Part shown: piece after piece, positions 55,930-64,000 of the stretch | Layout: each line of letters opens with the position of its first letter | Position numbering within the stretch: the stretch's first letter is position 1 | From: Caballeronia sp. NK8 | GTDB taxonomy: Bacteria > Pseudomonadota > Gammaproteobacteria > Burkholderiales > Burkholderiaceae | Length of the DNA stretch: 64,000 nucleotides | Direction: 5' to 3' | Assembly: GCF_018408855.1 (NCBI RefSeq) | Contig: NZ_AP024328.1 | Coordinates: 62,001 to 126,000 of the forward strand | The notes under the pieces: generated by a model | Databases searched by the model: none | The model's input: only the letters and a program-made list of their open reading frames with translations | Told to the model about the DNA's origin: nothing | Position numbers and translations under genes: made by a program

Positions 55930-56310
55930 CTAGGCCTGGAGCACAGTCCTCGCGTCTTGGCTAGAGCGAGCGTCGTCGATGACCTTCATGAGCGCCTCCA
56001 ACGAGAACGGCTTCTGCAGACAGACATCGTAGAGCTGAGCAGTTTCTCTCTGACTGTCTGCGTCTCCCGTCATTGAAACGAGAAAAATCCCGGAGGGAAT
56101 CGGTGTTTCCCTCAGCGAACGCGCGACAGTGCTGCCAGTGATGTCGGGGAGGCCCTCGTCAAGGAAAGCGATTCCAAAAGCGCCGGTGCGAAGGAGCGTG
56201 AGGGCAGTCCGGCCGTCGTAGCCCACGTAAGCACAGTGACCATTGCAATCCAATAAAAAGGCAAGACTGTCCGCGACGGACTCATCGTCGTCAATGACGA
56301 GCACATTCAT
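55930..56310 (-). CDS. Single-domain response regulator
   Basis: 126 aa, only a receiver domain. The acidic pocket is D7-D8-D9 (VIDDDES), the phospho-acceptor D51 (FLDEGLPD), the switch Thr T81 (VSMTGD) and the conserved K100 in QKPF. No output domain, so it acts by protein contacts like CheY- or SdrG-type proteins. No histidine kinase is adjacent; the truncated PAS sensor at 48 kb may be a lost partner (speculative). Confidence 0.9.
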   Translation of the reverse strand: MNVLVIDDDESVADSLAFLLDCNGHCAYVGYDGRTALTLLRTGAFGIAFLDEGLPDITGSTVARSLRETPIPSGIFLVSMTGDADSQRETAQLYDVCLQKPFSLEALMKVIDDARSSQDARTVLQA

Positions 56311-57654
56311 TCAAATTTCCTATTACGAGAAGTTCGTGGGCTCGGCCAAGAATTTCGTTATGTAATAGATTATTGAGTGGCGCGGCCTTTTGCGATTGTA
56401 CTGACGCAAGGTCGATATGGCAGTGTAGCGGCCGATGAAAGCCTTTTGTATGGGTCATGGGGTCGCCAGTATGCGTTTAATTTGTGCCGCCTAGTCAGGC
56501 GTCCCACTAGCCCCTCCCGAAACAGCTGAGGATGCGCCCGCAATCTCGGGAAGATTCAGTGGGCCGTTGTACTCCCGCAAGCAGCCATTGCTCTCCCGAC
56601 AACCTGAGCGGCCGACGTGGGTCGTGAGTGTGAGTTCGCCGACGCAGAAGTTGCAGTCCTGCCGCGCGACATCGCCAAGGTCAGCAATCTGCCAGGCTCC
56701 TGACGTTAAACGCAACCGGCCTCAATGTCGGCTAGGGCCGATCTAGGGACCGGGCCTCGTGAGTCGATCCCCAAGCTCATCATTCACGCCACGGCGAAAT
56801 GACGACAGCGGGTCCGCCATATCGGGTTCCCGACAAGTTATCCACAGAAACCGTGGACAACCCTGTTGAAAAGCGAGCCAGGACGACTTCGTCGACGCCC
56901 GGCATCAGAGGATGTCGTTCACGTCGCCGAGCGTCAATGGACGCAGGGCGTCGACGGCTGGGTTGGGAGCCCGTGTCGTCGGCGATAGAGCTGCACAGCA
57001 CTCGACTTGGTTTCTTCTCGTTGTTCGATGAGGCGAACTTCGAAGTGGTGGAGCCGACGAGGAGCATTACCACAAGCCGGATCGGGAGAGCCGTCCGGTG
57101 GAGCAGAAGCGCATCCCGCGACTGCAGCCGCTAGCGTCATGATGCTGAAGAGTCTGAGCATCATCGGTCTCCCGTGCAGCACTTGCACCGCATCGTTCGG
57201 TCCTGATTCTGAGCGGAGGGGTCGTCGCAAGCGCGCAGGTTTGATCAAGCTGGCACATCACGGTAAACCCGACAACGAATCTGTTCGACTATGGCAGAAC
57301 ACTCGGCGGTTGCGTGCGAGCCAGATGCCGTACGGAAGCGTGAGGACTGCAATCTCACGCTGTACGCCGTATCCCGAGACGTCAGCACGGCCAGATGGCG
57401 AGGCGGCGCGGCTGTCCGCTGACGCAAAGCAACCGATCAAATGCCGCGAACGCATATTAAATGCTTTGCAATCAATGTGCGGCAAGCGACGGTGTCGAGC
57501 CGAACCCTCGAAATGAGCAGAGTTAGCTTTGAGCGAGGTCAGGCGCCGACATCTTCACGCGCTTGAAGGATGCGGCCGAAGACGTCGTTGAAGGTCTTCC
57601 GCGTCGATTGCCCGAGGTTGGCGCAGAAGGGGCTCGGGCAAGGCCCTCTGCGAG
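56311..57654. other. Sparse region with one probable lipoprotein gene
   Basis: Apart from the small lipoprotein at 56934-57164 nothing is certain. A TTG-started 74-residue frame at 56491-56715 (minus) contains a Cys-rich stretch (NFCVGELTLTTHVGRSGC) and could be a remnant. Confidence 0.35.
56934..57164 (-). CDS. Small putative lipoprotein
   Basis: From ATG 57164 (GGGAG 4 nt upstream): MMLRLFSIMTLAAAVAGCAS, a lipoprotein signal with AVAGC lipobox. About 55 further residues follow (PRRLHHFEVRLIEQREETKS). The C-terminal part becomes Arg/Pro-rich and an overlapping frame is also open, so a shift after residue 30 is possible. Family unknown. Confidence 0.45.
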   Translation of the reverse strand: MMLRLFSIMTLAAAVAGCASAPPDGSPDPACGNAPRRLHHFEVRLIEQREETKSSAVQLYRRRHGLPTQPSTPCVH

Positions 57655-57700
57655 TTGCAATGCAGTCGGCAAAACGCCTATAATTGGAGGGCATTTTGCC
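57655..57700 (+). promoter_or_regulatory. Promoter with palindromic operator for the MbcA-like antitoxin gene
   Basis: -35 TTGCAA (57655-57660), 18-bp spacer, -10 TATAAT (57679-57684). The -10 sits in an 11-bp spacer between two arms: GGCAAAACGCC (57668-57678) and GGCATTTTGCC (57690-57700), inverted with one mismatch. This is a typical self-repression operator for a toxin-antitoxin pair. Confidence 0.82.
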
Positions 57701-57712
57701 AAAGGGACGGTC

Positions 57713-58168
57713 ATGACAATAATCGCCTTCACACCGACTGGTACCGGAAACGCACGACAAGCGGAATACGCGCTGCTCGGTGAACTGCTTGACGCGCGCG
57801 TCCGGGATGATGCCGATCTCGCTGGACTGGCGCAGGATCGCGTCAACGTCGACGTAATCGATCGACTCGCCGCTCAGGGGCTGAAGGCCGACGAACTGGC
57901 TTTCATTATCCCGCGGCGAACACTCACGCATCGTCGGCAGCAACACGAACGCCTGTCGACGGAGGAATCCGATCGAGCCATTCGTTTGGCGCGCATCGTC
58001 GCGCAGGCGAACGCCGCTTTCGGCAGTAACGAAAAGGCCTTGGTTTGGTTGCGCGGTCTGCAGAAGCGCTTCGATGGCCTCAGCGCCCTTGGAATGGCTG
58101 CAACCGAGCATGGGGCGCGTCTGGTCGAGGACGCGCTCGTACAGATTGACGAGGGATATTTCGCCTGA
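57713..58168 (+). CDS. Xre/MbcA/ParS-family antitoxin
   Basis: 151 aa from the ATG at 57713; the longer frame from 57563 includes the promoter and is rejected. The N-terminal helical DNA-binding half has LAQDRVNVDVIDRLAAQGL, ADELAFIIPRRTLTHRRQQH, and the C-terminal toxin-binding half LSTEESDRAIRLARIVAQANAAFGSNEKALVWLRG, ending in the Xre-MbcA-ParS signature. It neutralises a RES-domain NAD+-degrading toxin and represses its own operon. The stop shares a base with the toxin ATG. The gene looks intact although the toxin is not. Confidence 0.92.
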   Translation: MTIIAFTPTGTGNARQAEYALLGELLDARVRDDADLAGLAQDRVNVDVIDRLAAQGLKADELAFIIPRRTLTHRRQQHERLSTEESDRAIRLARIVAQANAAFGSNEKALVWLRGLQKRFDGLSALGMAATEHGARLVEDALVQIDEGYFA

Positions 58169-58636
58169 TGGTTCTGTGGAGGATCAGCAACTACGCCGAC
58201 TTGAAAGGCGTCGGCGGCCTGCGCGCTCCCGGTCGATGGCACTTTGCAGGGCAGCCGGTGGTCTATCTGGCCGAGCACCCCCGCCGGTGCTCTGCTCGAG
58301 ACGCTCGTTCATCAAGAAGTTCGGTCCACCGCCGATTTGCCCGACACATATCGTCTGCTGCGCGTGGCGATCGGTGACCAAGTGACGATTGCCGAATTAA
58401 GCGAGAGCGTTTTGCCGGAGAATTGGAGAGAGGACGCGTCCTATACGCAGTCCGCCGGCAGCGAATGGCTTGAGGGCGGATCAACAGCGTTGCTCAAAGT
58501 CCCCAGCGCGGTGATGCCTTTTGCCTACAACTACATTCTCAACCCCGTACATGCGGACGTCGTCCATATCAAGATAGAGATGGTGATCGACGTCCGGCAT
58601 GATCCGCGCATCGTTCGCCTACTGACGCGCCCGTGA
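58168..58636 (+). pseudogene. RES-domain toxin, frameshifted
   Basis: Starts MVLWRISNYADLKGVGGLRA, GRWHFAGQPVVYLAEHP, the RES fold with its early conserved Arg. A fifth C in the run at about 58275-58280 shifts the frame. Removing it continues AGALLETLVHQEVRSTADLP, YRLLRVAIGDQVTIAELSES, ending SAVMPFAYNYILNPVHADV, RIVRLLTRP at 58636. RES toxins (MbcT-like) destroy NAD+. As read, translation stops early and no active toxin is made. It could be a phase-variable or sequencing-error homopolymer. Confidence 0.88.
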
Positions 58637-58650
58637 GGGGAGGACAGCCG

Positions 58651-58896
58651 ATGAAAATATCGATCGAGCAAGCCAAGACCATCTATCGCGAAGCGATCGA
58701 CCGCATGGCGAGCGACGGCGAATCAGCGAGTTGGTGGGAAGAGGTTACGGCGGCGGTGGAGGAGGTTGCCAGTGCGAGGACCGAGCGAGATGCCGCAGCG
58801 GTGATCGCGTGGTGGCATCACGATTGGTCTTTAGTTTCAGATACGCCTGCTGCCGCAGTCAGACGCATCCGGCGCGCCGCGCGGACAGCGAGGTGA
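58651..58896 (+). CDS. Small hypothetical protein, 81 aa
   Basis: ATG 58651 with GGGGAGGA 8 nt upstream. Mostly helical: KISIEQAKTIYREAIDRMAS, WWEEVTAAVEEVASARTERD, AAVIAWWHHDW. No family recognised. Begins 15 bp after the toxin frame, so it may be in the same transcript. Confidence 0.6.
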   Translation: MKISIEQAKTIYREAIDRMASDGESASWWEEVTAAVEEVASARTERDAAAVIAWWHHDWSLVSDTPAAAVRRIRRAARTAR

Positions 58897-58930
58897 TCAA
58901 CTTAACCCTGTCGAGAAGCGATTTCGGCGC

Positions 58931-59515
58931 ATGCTAAGCAACTATTCAATCGATGCTTCCTCGACCCGGGACCAGGTGCTGCAGTTCCTGAATGGACCCG
59001 GCATTCTTGCACGTTACGAGGCCGGGGCCACCGGTTTTTCGGACGGATGCCGCATCGACCAAGGCACCTTGGTTACCGATCCCGAGTGTCGGATATCAAC
59101 CGTGCTTCATGAGGCGGGCCATCTGGCGATCACACCGCGCTGCTTCCGTTCTTTGATGAACGGCAACCTGTATGCAGGGCAGCGCGAGATGCTCAGACGC
59201 ATTGACGAAGAGGGCTTGCACCCGGATGCTCCCCTGTATCGCGCCGTCATTCAGTGCTCGGACCCGGAAGCCACCGCATGGGCGTGGGCTGCTGGCGTGA
59301 GCCTTGGTCTTCCGGGCAGGGAGATTATTCGCGACGATGAATACGACGGCGAAGGGGCAGATATTCGACTCGCTTTGCAGATGAATGCATACTTTGGCAT
59401 TCATGGTCTCGCTCACGCAGGCTTCTGTGCGATTCGCAAGCGAGGTGATCAGGCCGCCTGGCCGCAATTGAACTTCTGGACGCAAGAAGTCGCCGCAGAT
59501 GCGGGAGCGCATTAA
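58931..59515 (+). CDS. Hypothetical protein with HEAGH metalloprotease-like motif
   Basis: 194 aa, cytoplasmic. STVLHEAGHLAI carries HExxH (H60, E61, H64) in a helix. A third ligand could come from the following CSDPEATAWAWAAG helix (D110 or E112), similar to ImmA/M78-like or gluzincin layouts. The N-terminus has RDQVLQFLNGPGILARYEAG. The C-terminus has ALQMNAYFGIHGLAHAGFCA. It could be a zinc protease that cuts a repressor or antitoxin, but the family is not recognised. Same strand as the TA remnant. Confidence 0.68.
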   Translation: MLSNYSIDASSTRDQVLQFLNGPGILARYEAGATGFSDGCRIDQGTLVTDPECRISTVLHEAGHLAITPRCFRSLMNGNLYAGQREMLRRIDEEGLHPDAPLYRAVIQCSDPEATAWAWAAGVSLGLPGREIIRDDEYDGEGADIRLALQMNAYFGIHGLAHAGFCAIRKRGDQAAWPQLNFWTQEVAADAGAH

Positions 59516-59568
59516 CTTGACTTGTCGATCAAGCACAGAAAATCTTCAACGGTGCTGCGATCGCGGAC

Positions 59569-59916
59569 ATGAACTCTTCAGGCGCTCGAGATCAAGCGAT
59601 GCGACGCCTGAAACAGAAGAAGGTCGGGATGAGTGAGAACGAAGTGATCGAGGCTGCGAGGGCGACATGGAACGCGCAGGCTGACGAGCACAACCAATGG
59701 GATGAACTGGGCTGCGACGAAAAGCTCGAACTGGCCGTGCGCGCCGCGTTCGAAACGTGGTCCGCGCAAGAAGTCGTGGCGTGGATCACTGAAGATGGTG
59801 AGCGTGTCATCACGGACGCGACAAAGCGCGGTCTGCCACGTGCCGTGCAGGCACCCTACACGCGGCCACTCGTTCGGGCAACATTGGGCGAGACACTGCC
59901 GGACGGAGAACAGTGA
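59569..59916 (+). CDS. Hypothetical protein, 115 aa
   Basis: Helical acidic protein: RRLKQKKVGMSENEVIEAAR, WNAQADEHNQWDELGCDEKL, LAVRAAFETWSAQEVVAWI. The real start may be the Met at residue 21 (MSENEV). No family recognised. Third small gene in a row after the toxin remnant. Confidence 0.5.
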   Translation: MNSSGARDQAMRRLKQKKVGMSENEVIEAARATWNAQADEHNQWDELGCDEKLELAVRAAFETWSAQEVVAWITEDGERVITDATKRGLPRAVQAPYTRPLVRATLGETLPDGEQ

Positions 59917-59995
59917 AACACATCGGCACGACGAACTGCTCATTGGCCAGCGATGCGTTGGCGGCGAGCAGGCGCGTCAGATTTTGGCGAACTAA

Positions 59996-60202
59996 ATGAC
60001 ACTGCAAGATGGAAGATACATGGCGGTCTGTAAGGAGCGCAGTGCCTTGGCCGCTGCGGTCAATGGGCATGGTCCTGTTTACCCTCAGGCTCCGTGCAAG
60101 GTGGTGAAGGGCGTGGCTATTTTTCTCCGAGACGGAAAGGAGGTCTGGCGGTGCAACGCGGGATACGCTGAACTCCATTTCAAGCTCGAGCCGAGCGATT
60201 GA
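59996..60202 (+). CDS. Small hypothetical protein, 68 aa
   Basis: MTLQDGRYMAVCKERSALAA, CKVVKGVAIFLRDGKEVWRC. Beta-rich, two Cys, no signal peptide and no recognised family. Weak ribosome-binding site. Confidence 0.45.
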   Translation: MTLQDGRYMAVCKERSALAAAVNGHGPVYPQAPCKVVKGVAIFLRDGKEVWRCNAGYAELHFKLEPSD

Positions 60203-60400
60203 TAGGTTACCCTCCCGCGCTGAAACCATAGCACTGGCCAGTGACGACGCAAGGTCGACTACGGAAGTTCGCGCGACGGTCGCGTTCGCTGCGGAATGTA
60301 GGTACTGCAAACTTCGGAAAGCGGCCATGAGCGGACGTTCGACGCGGGGCGCGAAATCGTTGACAATCGGTGTTTCAGAGCCCTCAATGCAGTCAGTCCT

Positions 60401-63374
60401 TTGTGGGCACTTCGAGCGAAATCAAGCCATCCGTCCGGTGGGCTGCCGCGCGCTGACTTATCCATCGGAGATGGCCGTCTTAGTGCAGAAGAGATAATAA
60501 GGGAGATCCGTCCTGACGCGTACCCGTCTAAGACGAATCCAAGACTTATGGTGTCTATTCATGTAAGCGGAGAGGACAAGACCTCTCAGATCAGCGACTG
60601 GGCGATCTACTGGAGCGACAAGTACGAGAGCCTTCAACTGACATGTTATTTCCCATCCAGGAAGACATTCACTCGCCCGCTCAGTGACTGCCGCGTTGTT
60701 CCCACTCGTGAGTTGGACGAGATGTTGCTCGCAAAGCCAGGTGGCGCATCCGTTCAGTCCGTCGAGAGAGCGACAATCTACGGCGAGCGGTATGCCGTGG
60801 TCTACTATCCTGGCGCCTCCAAGCCGTACGTTCACAAATTGAACAGCGTCGAGTTCGTCAAGCCGACAACAATGAAGGAAGGGTCTGTCTTTCGGTATTT
60901 TGTCGACGTGGCGAACGCCCGAAGGGAAAACGCGGGTTCAAAGATCCAGCGCGAGATCGCGGCCAATATCGTCCGCCAGCTAGAGAGCCTGCCTCCCCGG
61001 CCGGACACTGCCTTGAACGCCTATTGCACGGGGCAGAACGGGATGCAGGCGCAAGTCGATGGTCTGATCTTTCCATTTGGCGTGAACGAAAGCCAGCTCA
61101 CGGCGGTCGAGCAAGGGTTCCGCGCGCAGATTAGCGTCATTGAGGGGCCGCCTGGAACCGGCAAGACGCAGACCATTCTAAACATCCTTGCCAACATCCT
61201 GCTGCAGGGTAAGACGGTCGCGGTACTGTCCAACAACAATCCGGCCGTGGAGAACGTTTACACGAAGCTGGAGAAAGCCGGGCTTGACCATTTGGTTGCC
61301 AAGCTCGGCAGCAAGGAAAACCGGGCGGCTTTCTTCGACAATCTACCTCCCCGGCCGTCCGTCGAACCCGAGCCCGCACCGACCATGGACGAAATCCAAG
61401 CGCTGCTTGCACGGTTGAGGCGGCATCTCCACGATCACAACACAGCAGCGCAATTGCAGGCTGACATCGATGAACTACGTATCGAACGTCGCCATCTGCT
61501 GCAGTGGCAGGACGAGAACGGGCTACAGGTTCGAGCGTCTCTGGACAAGTACGGCTTGTCGCCAGACAAGACGTCGGACCTGATAGCCTACCTATCCCAT
61601 CTTGGAGAGCAGCCGATTCGGCTCAAGGACCGAATCGAGCTGCTGTTCAATTTCAGGATTTTCCGCGCCAAGCCTTTCGAGAAGGAGTCCGCCAGTCCAT
61701 CATTCATGCTTTGCAGATGCACTACTACGACAAGGCGCTGCAAAACAAGGAGGCGGGCCTTGGGGGCATGCCGCGAGTCGCTCGCGCAAGGCAATTTCAC
61801 GGCGTCGCTGGAGGCGTTGACGACAGGGTCGATGCGCTACCTCAAGCAACACTTGCATGCGCATACCACTGAGCCAGGTGGCATCAATGAGGACCAGTAT
61901 CGGAAGCAGTTCGACCACTTCTTGCAACGCTTTCCCATCCTCGGTAGCAGCACGCACTCCATCGTCAACTCGATCGCACCGGGCGCAGCCCTCGACTACG
62001 TCATCATCGACGAGGCCTCACAGCAGGACATCGTACCGGGCATCCTGGCGCTGGGCTGCGCGAAGAACCTGATCGTCGTTGGGGACAGCCGTCAGTTAGC
62101 TCACATTCCAGTGGCGTCGGGCTTCGAACCCCGATAACGCGTACGATTGCGAGCGATACAGCCTGCTCGATTCGTGCACCAGCGTATTTGGGGATGCGTT
62201 GCCGAGGACTCTGCTTAAAGAGCACTACCGCTGCCATCCCAGGATCATCCAGTTCTGCAACCAGCAGTTCTATGACAACGCCTTGATTCCGATGACCCGG
62301 GACAACGGCGAAACCCGCTGCGACTGGTGGTGACCGCCAAGGCAACCACGCGCGCAACAACACCAATCTCAGGGAACTGGATTCATTGCGCAAGGTGCTC
62401 GACGATGAGGACGAGCCTGTCATGCTGGAAGGCGACGGCCGTGGCTTCATTGCCCCATTCCGGGCGCAGGTCCGCGCTCTCCGATAAGAATTTGCCCGCA
62501 GATTTCGTCAGGGACACCGTCCACAAATTCCAAGGCAGGGAATGCGACGAGATCGTATTCTCCACTGTATTGGGACAGGAAGCGTGACAACCGCGAGCGA
62601 TGGATTTCGTGGATGACCCCCGTATCGTCAATGTGGCGGTGTCACGCGCCAAAAACGGATCGATTCACGGCGGTGACGGGCGATGAAGTCTTCACCGGCG
62701 AATAACGGCCCGATTGGCCGCCTTGATGCGCTATCGTCGAATACCGACGCAGAGGACAAGCAGATTAAACTCACGTGCTCGCCGTCGTTGTCGGCCTTCG
62801 AGCCTCTTCTGTTATATGGTGAATAACGAACCAGGTCCCTGAATGCTGGGCTTGAACGCCAGGTTTACGGCGCGAAGATTCCGAATTACAAATCGAGGCA
62901 GAATCGTGGCTACAGCCTGCCTTCCGTGAAAGCGCTTTACCGACCCGTCACGCCAGGCCATCACCTTTCACACGGCAGTCTGCTGAACCAGGTCGCGCTC
63001 GCCTACTAAACCCGGCGCTGACGGCGGAGAGAACGGGGCATACCATGCGCAACGCGCGCAGTTGCGACTTCGTGCTGTATTTCAAAGTGGGGAAAACCCC
63101 GCTGAGAGTGATCGAAGTCGATGGCGCCTCCCATAACACAGCTGAGCAAGCGGCGCGAGATGCCTTGAAAAATAGCATCCTGGCGAAGAGCGGGCTTGCG
63201 ATCCTGCGGCTGCGGACAGTTGAAAGTGGAATTGAGGAGAAAGTGGAGGCGTTTCTTGCGGCGTGGGGGAAGCGGACGCTGACGTGGAACGTACAGCGGC
63301 AAAGGCATGATGGTCGTAAATCGACTTTTTTTTGCTCGCCCGCACTGTTGGTGCCGGAAGTGCATTTGCGGTGA
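60401..63374 (+). pseudogene. SF1 DNA/RNA helicase with C-terminal DUF2726-type nuclease domain, multiply frameshifted
   Basis: The N-terminal frame (to 62137) has Walker A IEGPPGTGKTQTILNIL (about 247) and Walker B DYVIIDEASQQDIVPG. Inside it, two compensating shifts (about 61690 and 61758) scramble the stretch that should read VRQSIIHALQMHYYDKALQN. After 62137 the gene continues in other frames: LKEHYRCHPRIIQFCNQQFY, then NNTNLRELDSLRKVL, then FVRDTVHKFQGRECDEIVFS (motif V), then DDPRIVNVAVSRAKN (motif VI). After a degraded gap, SCDFVLYFKVGKTPLRVIEV and ARDALKNSILAKSGLAILRL at 63060-63240 resemble DUF2726, a restriction-endonuclease-like fold. Helicases of this build occur in defence islands. 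At least six shifts make it non-functional. Confidence 0.82.
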
Positions 63375-63741
63375 GGGAAATCAAACGGTGGTAAGAGCTG
63401 CCGGCCGAGTTCGTTAAGGTTTATTCGATGCCTGCCATCGGCCGCAGAAAATGTGCGTGCCGCCGCGGCATGTCGGCAGGCCGTCGAATAAGCCGATGGA
63501 GGAAACGCGGAGTGCCCCACTGCGGTTGGAGGGTTCGCGCCTATGGCGATTGATAGACCGGAATGGTCAGTGGTGCCGGGATGCCGGCACGCTCAGGCGG
63601 GGTGCGGAGGGACGCTGACGCCCGTAGCGAAGTGGTTTAGTCGTGGCCATTCGCGATGATGAGGCGCGCGGGCAAAGCGCTTCGAAGTAGCCGACCACGC
63701 GCAGCTCCCATCCTTGGGCCGCGTTGCCGCGGAGCCAACGT
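63375..63741. other. Intergenic between helicase remnant and IS91 remnant
   Basis: GC-rich, no coding frame recognised. It may hold the end of the IS91-type element, but no terminus could be identified. Confidence 0.35.
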
Positions 63742-64000
63742 TCACAGGCAGGGTCGAGGAACCGTGGGGTTCATGTCGGATCCCGGCGCATTGGCGGTGC
63801 GCGGATCGGGGCGCTGCGCCGCGAGGATTTCGATGAGACCATCGGTGCGCCGCAGTGCCGACAGATGAAGACGGGGCGGGTTTCGATGATGGCGTCGTCC
63901 GGCGACGGGCTGATCTCGGGTTCGACTGCCAGCAGTTCGCGCACCTTGCGAGATTGGCCGCGGCGCACCGGGTGGCGAGCAGCCGAAGTGGCGGATCGAT
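63742..64000 (-). pseudogene. IS91-family transposase C-terminal remnant, runs off the window
   Basis: On the minus strand from the window edge: RHFG, LLATRCAAANLAR, VRELLAVEPEISPSPDD, PVFICRHCGAPM (the late zinc-finger-like CxxCG motif of IS91 proteins), then after a shift LIEILAAQRPDPRTA and a stop at 63744-63742. The pieces lie in different frames, so the copy is dead in this part. IS91 elements transpose by rolling circle. The 5' part is beyond 64000. Confidence 0.65.

Noticed and set aside
57539..58111. 190-aa minus-strand frame opposite the antitoxin gene
   Set aside because: It covers the antitoxin and its promoter in antisense and has no recognisable content, whereas the plus-strand protein is clear.
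1..64000. CRISPR array, tRNA or rRNA genes
   Set aside because: No regularly spaced repeats and no tRNA- or rRNA-like sequence were seen on either strand.

Overview
The window looks like DNA of a Burkholderiaceae bacterium, most likely Caballeronia/Paraburkholderia, probably from a secondary replicon, megaplasmid or other accessory region. The reasons are several OmpC-type Burkholderia porins, DUF4148 proteins, many LysR regulators, a fused NADP-malic enzyme of the Burkholderia type, and catabolic clusters of the tfd/and kind. Codon use is uneven. The tyrB remnant, xdhC and maeB are very GC-rich in third positions, whereas much of the rest is more AT-rich, so the window is a mosaic.

Layout. 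1-5.0 kb: the end of a VOC-family protein, then a four-gene CoxL/M/S/G-like molybdenum hydroxylase operon. 5.35-6.55 kb: a dead tyrB copy (start codon ATA, 2-nt deletion). 7-18 kb: hypothetical protein, porin, BON protein, LysR, an MFS aromatic-acid-type transporter, a secreted alpha/beta hydrolase, xdhC (a likely partner of the Mo enzyme), LysR and a DUF4148 protein. 18.5-24.6 kb: a lipoprotein gene broken by a poly-G frameshift and by an IS5-family element, followed by a compact three-gene operon of a caspase-like protease, an unknown 480-aa protein and a ComEC-like metallo-beta-lactamase-fold hydrolase. This operon is the best candidate for an undescribed conflict or cell-death type system. 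25-32.7 kb: chemoreceptor, sigma-2-only ECF factor, maeB, a truncated membrane protein and a porin.

32.9-42.8 kb is a complete halo-aromatic catabolic island. A TfdT/CbnR-type LysR regulator, with a recognisable ATAC-N7-GTAT site, is divergent from tfdCDEF (chlorocatechol 1,2-dioxygenase, cycloisomerase, dienelactone hydrolase, maleylacetate reductase). An AraC regulator and a four-component AndA-type ring-hydroxylating dioxygenase (andAc-Ad-Ab-Aa order) follow. Together they could convert an ortho-substituted benzoate or (chloro)anthranilate to a (chloro)catechol and then to 3-oxoadipate.

43-64 kb is a decaying region. It holds an RHH repressor with a near-consensus promoter/operator, adhP, fragments of GH15, PAS sensor and universal stress protein genes (one usp hit three times, including by a 1370-bp IS3 element), a CarH-like B12 photoreceptor-type MerR regulator, a frameshifted SYLF gene, a porin, a response regulator, an intact Xre/MbcA antitoxin next to a frameshifted RES toxin, four small genes (one with HEAGH), a multiply frameshifted SF1 helicase-nuclease and an IS91-family remnant. 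Some single-base homopolymer shifts could be sequencing errors. The 2-nt deletions, substitutions to stop, start loss and IS insertions look like real decay.
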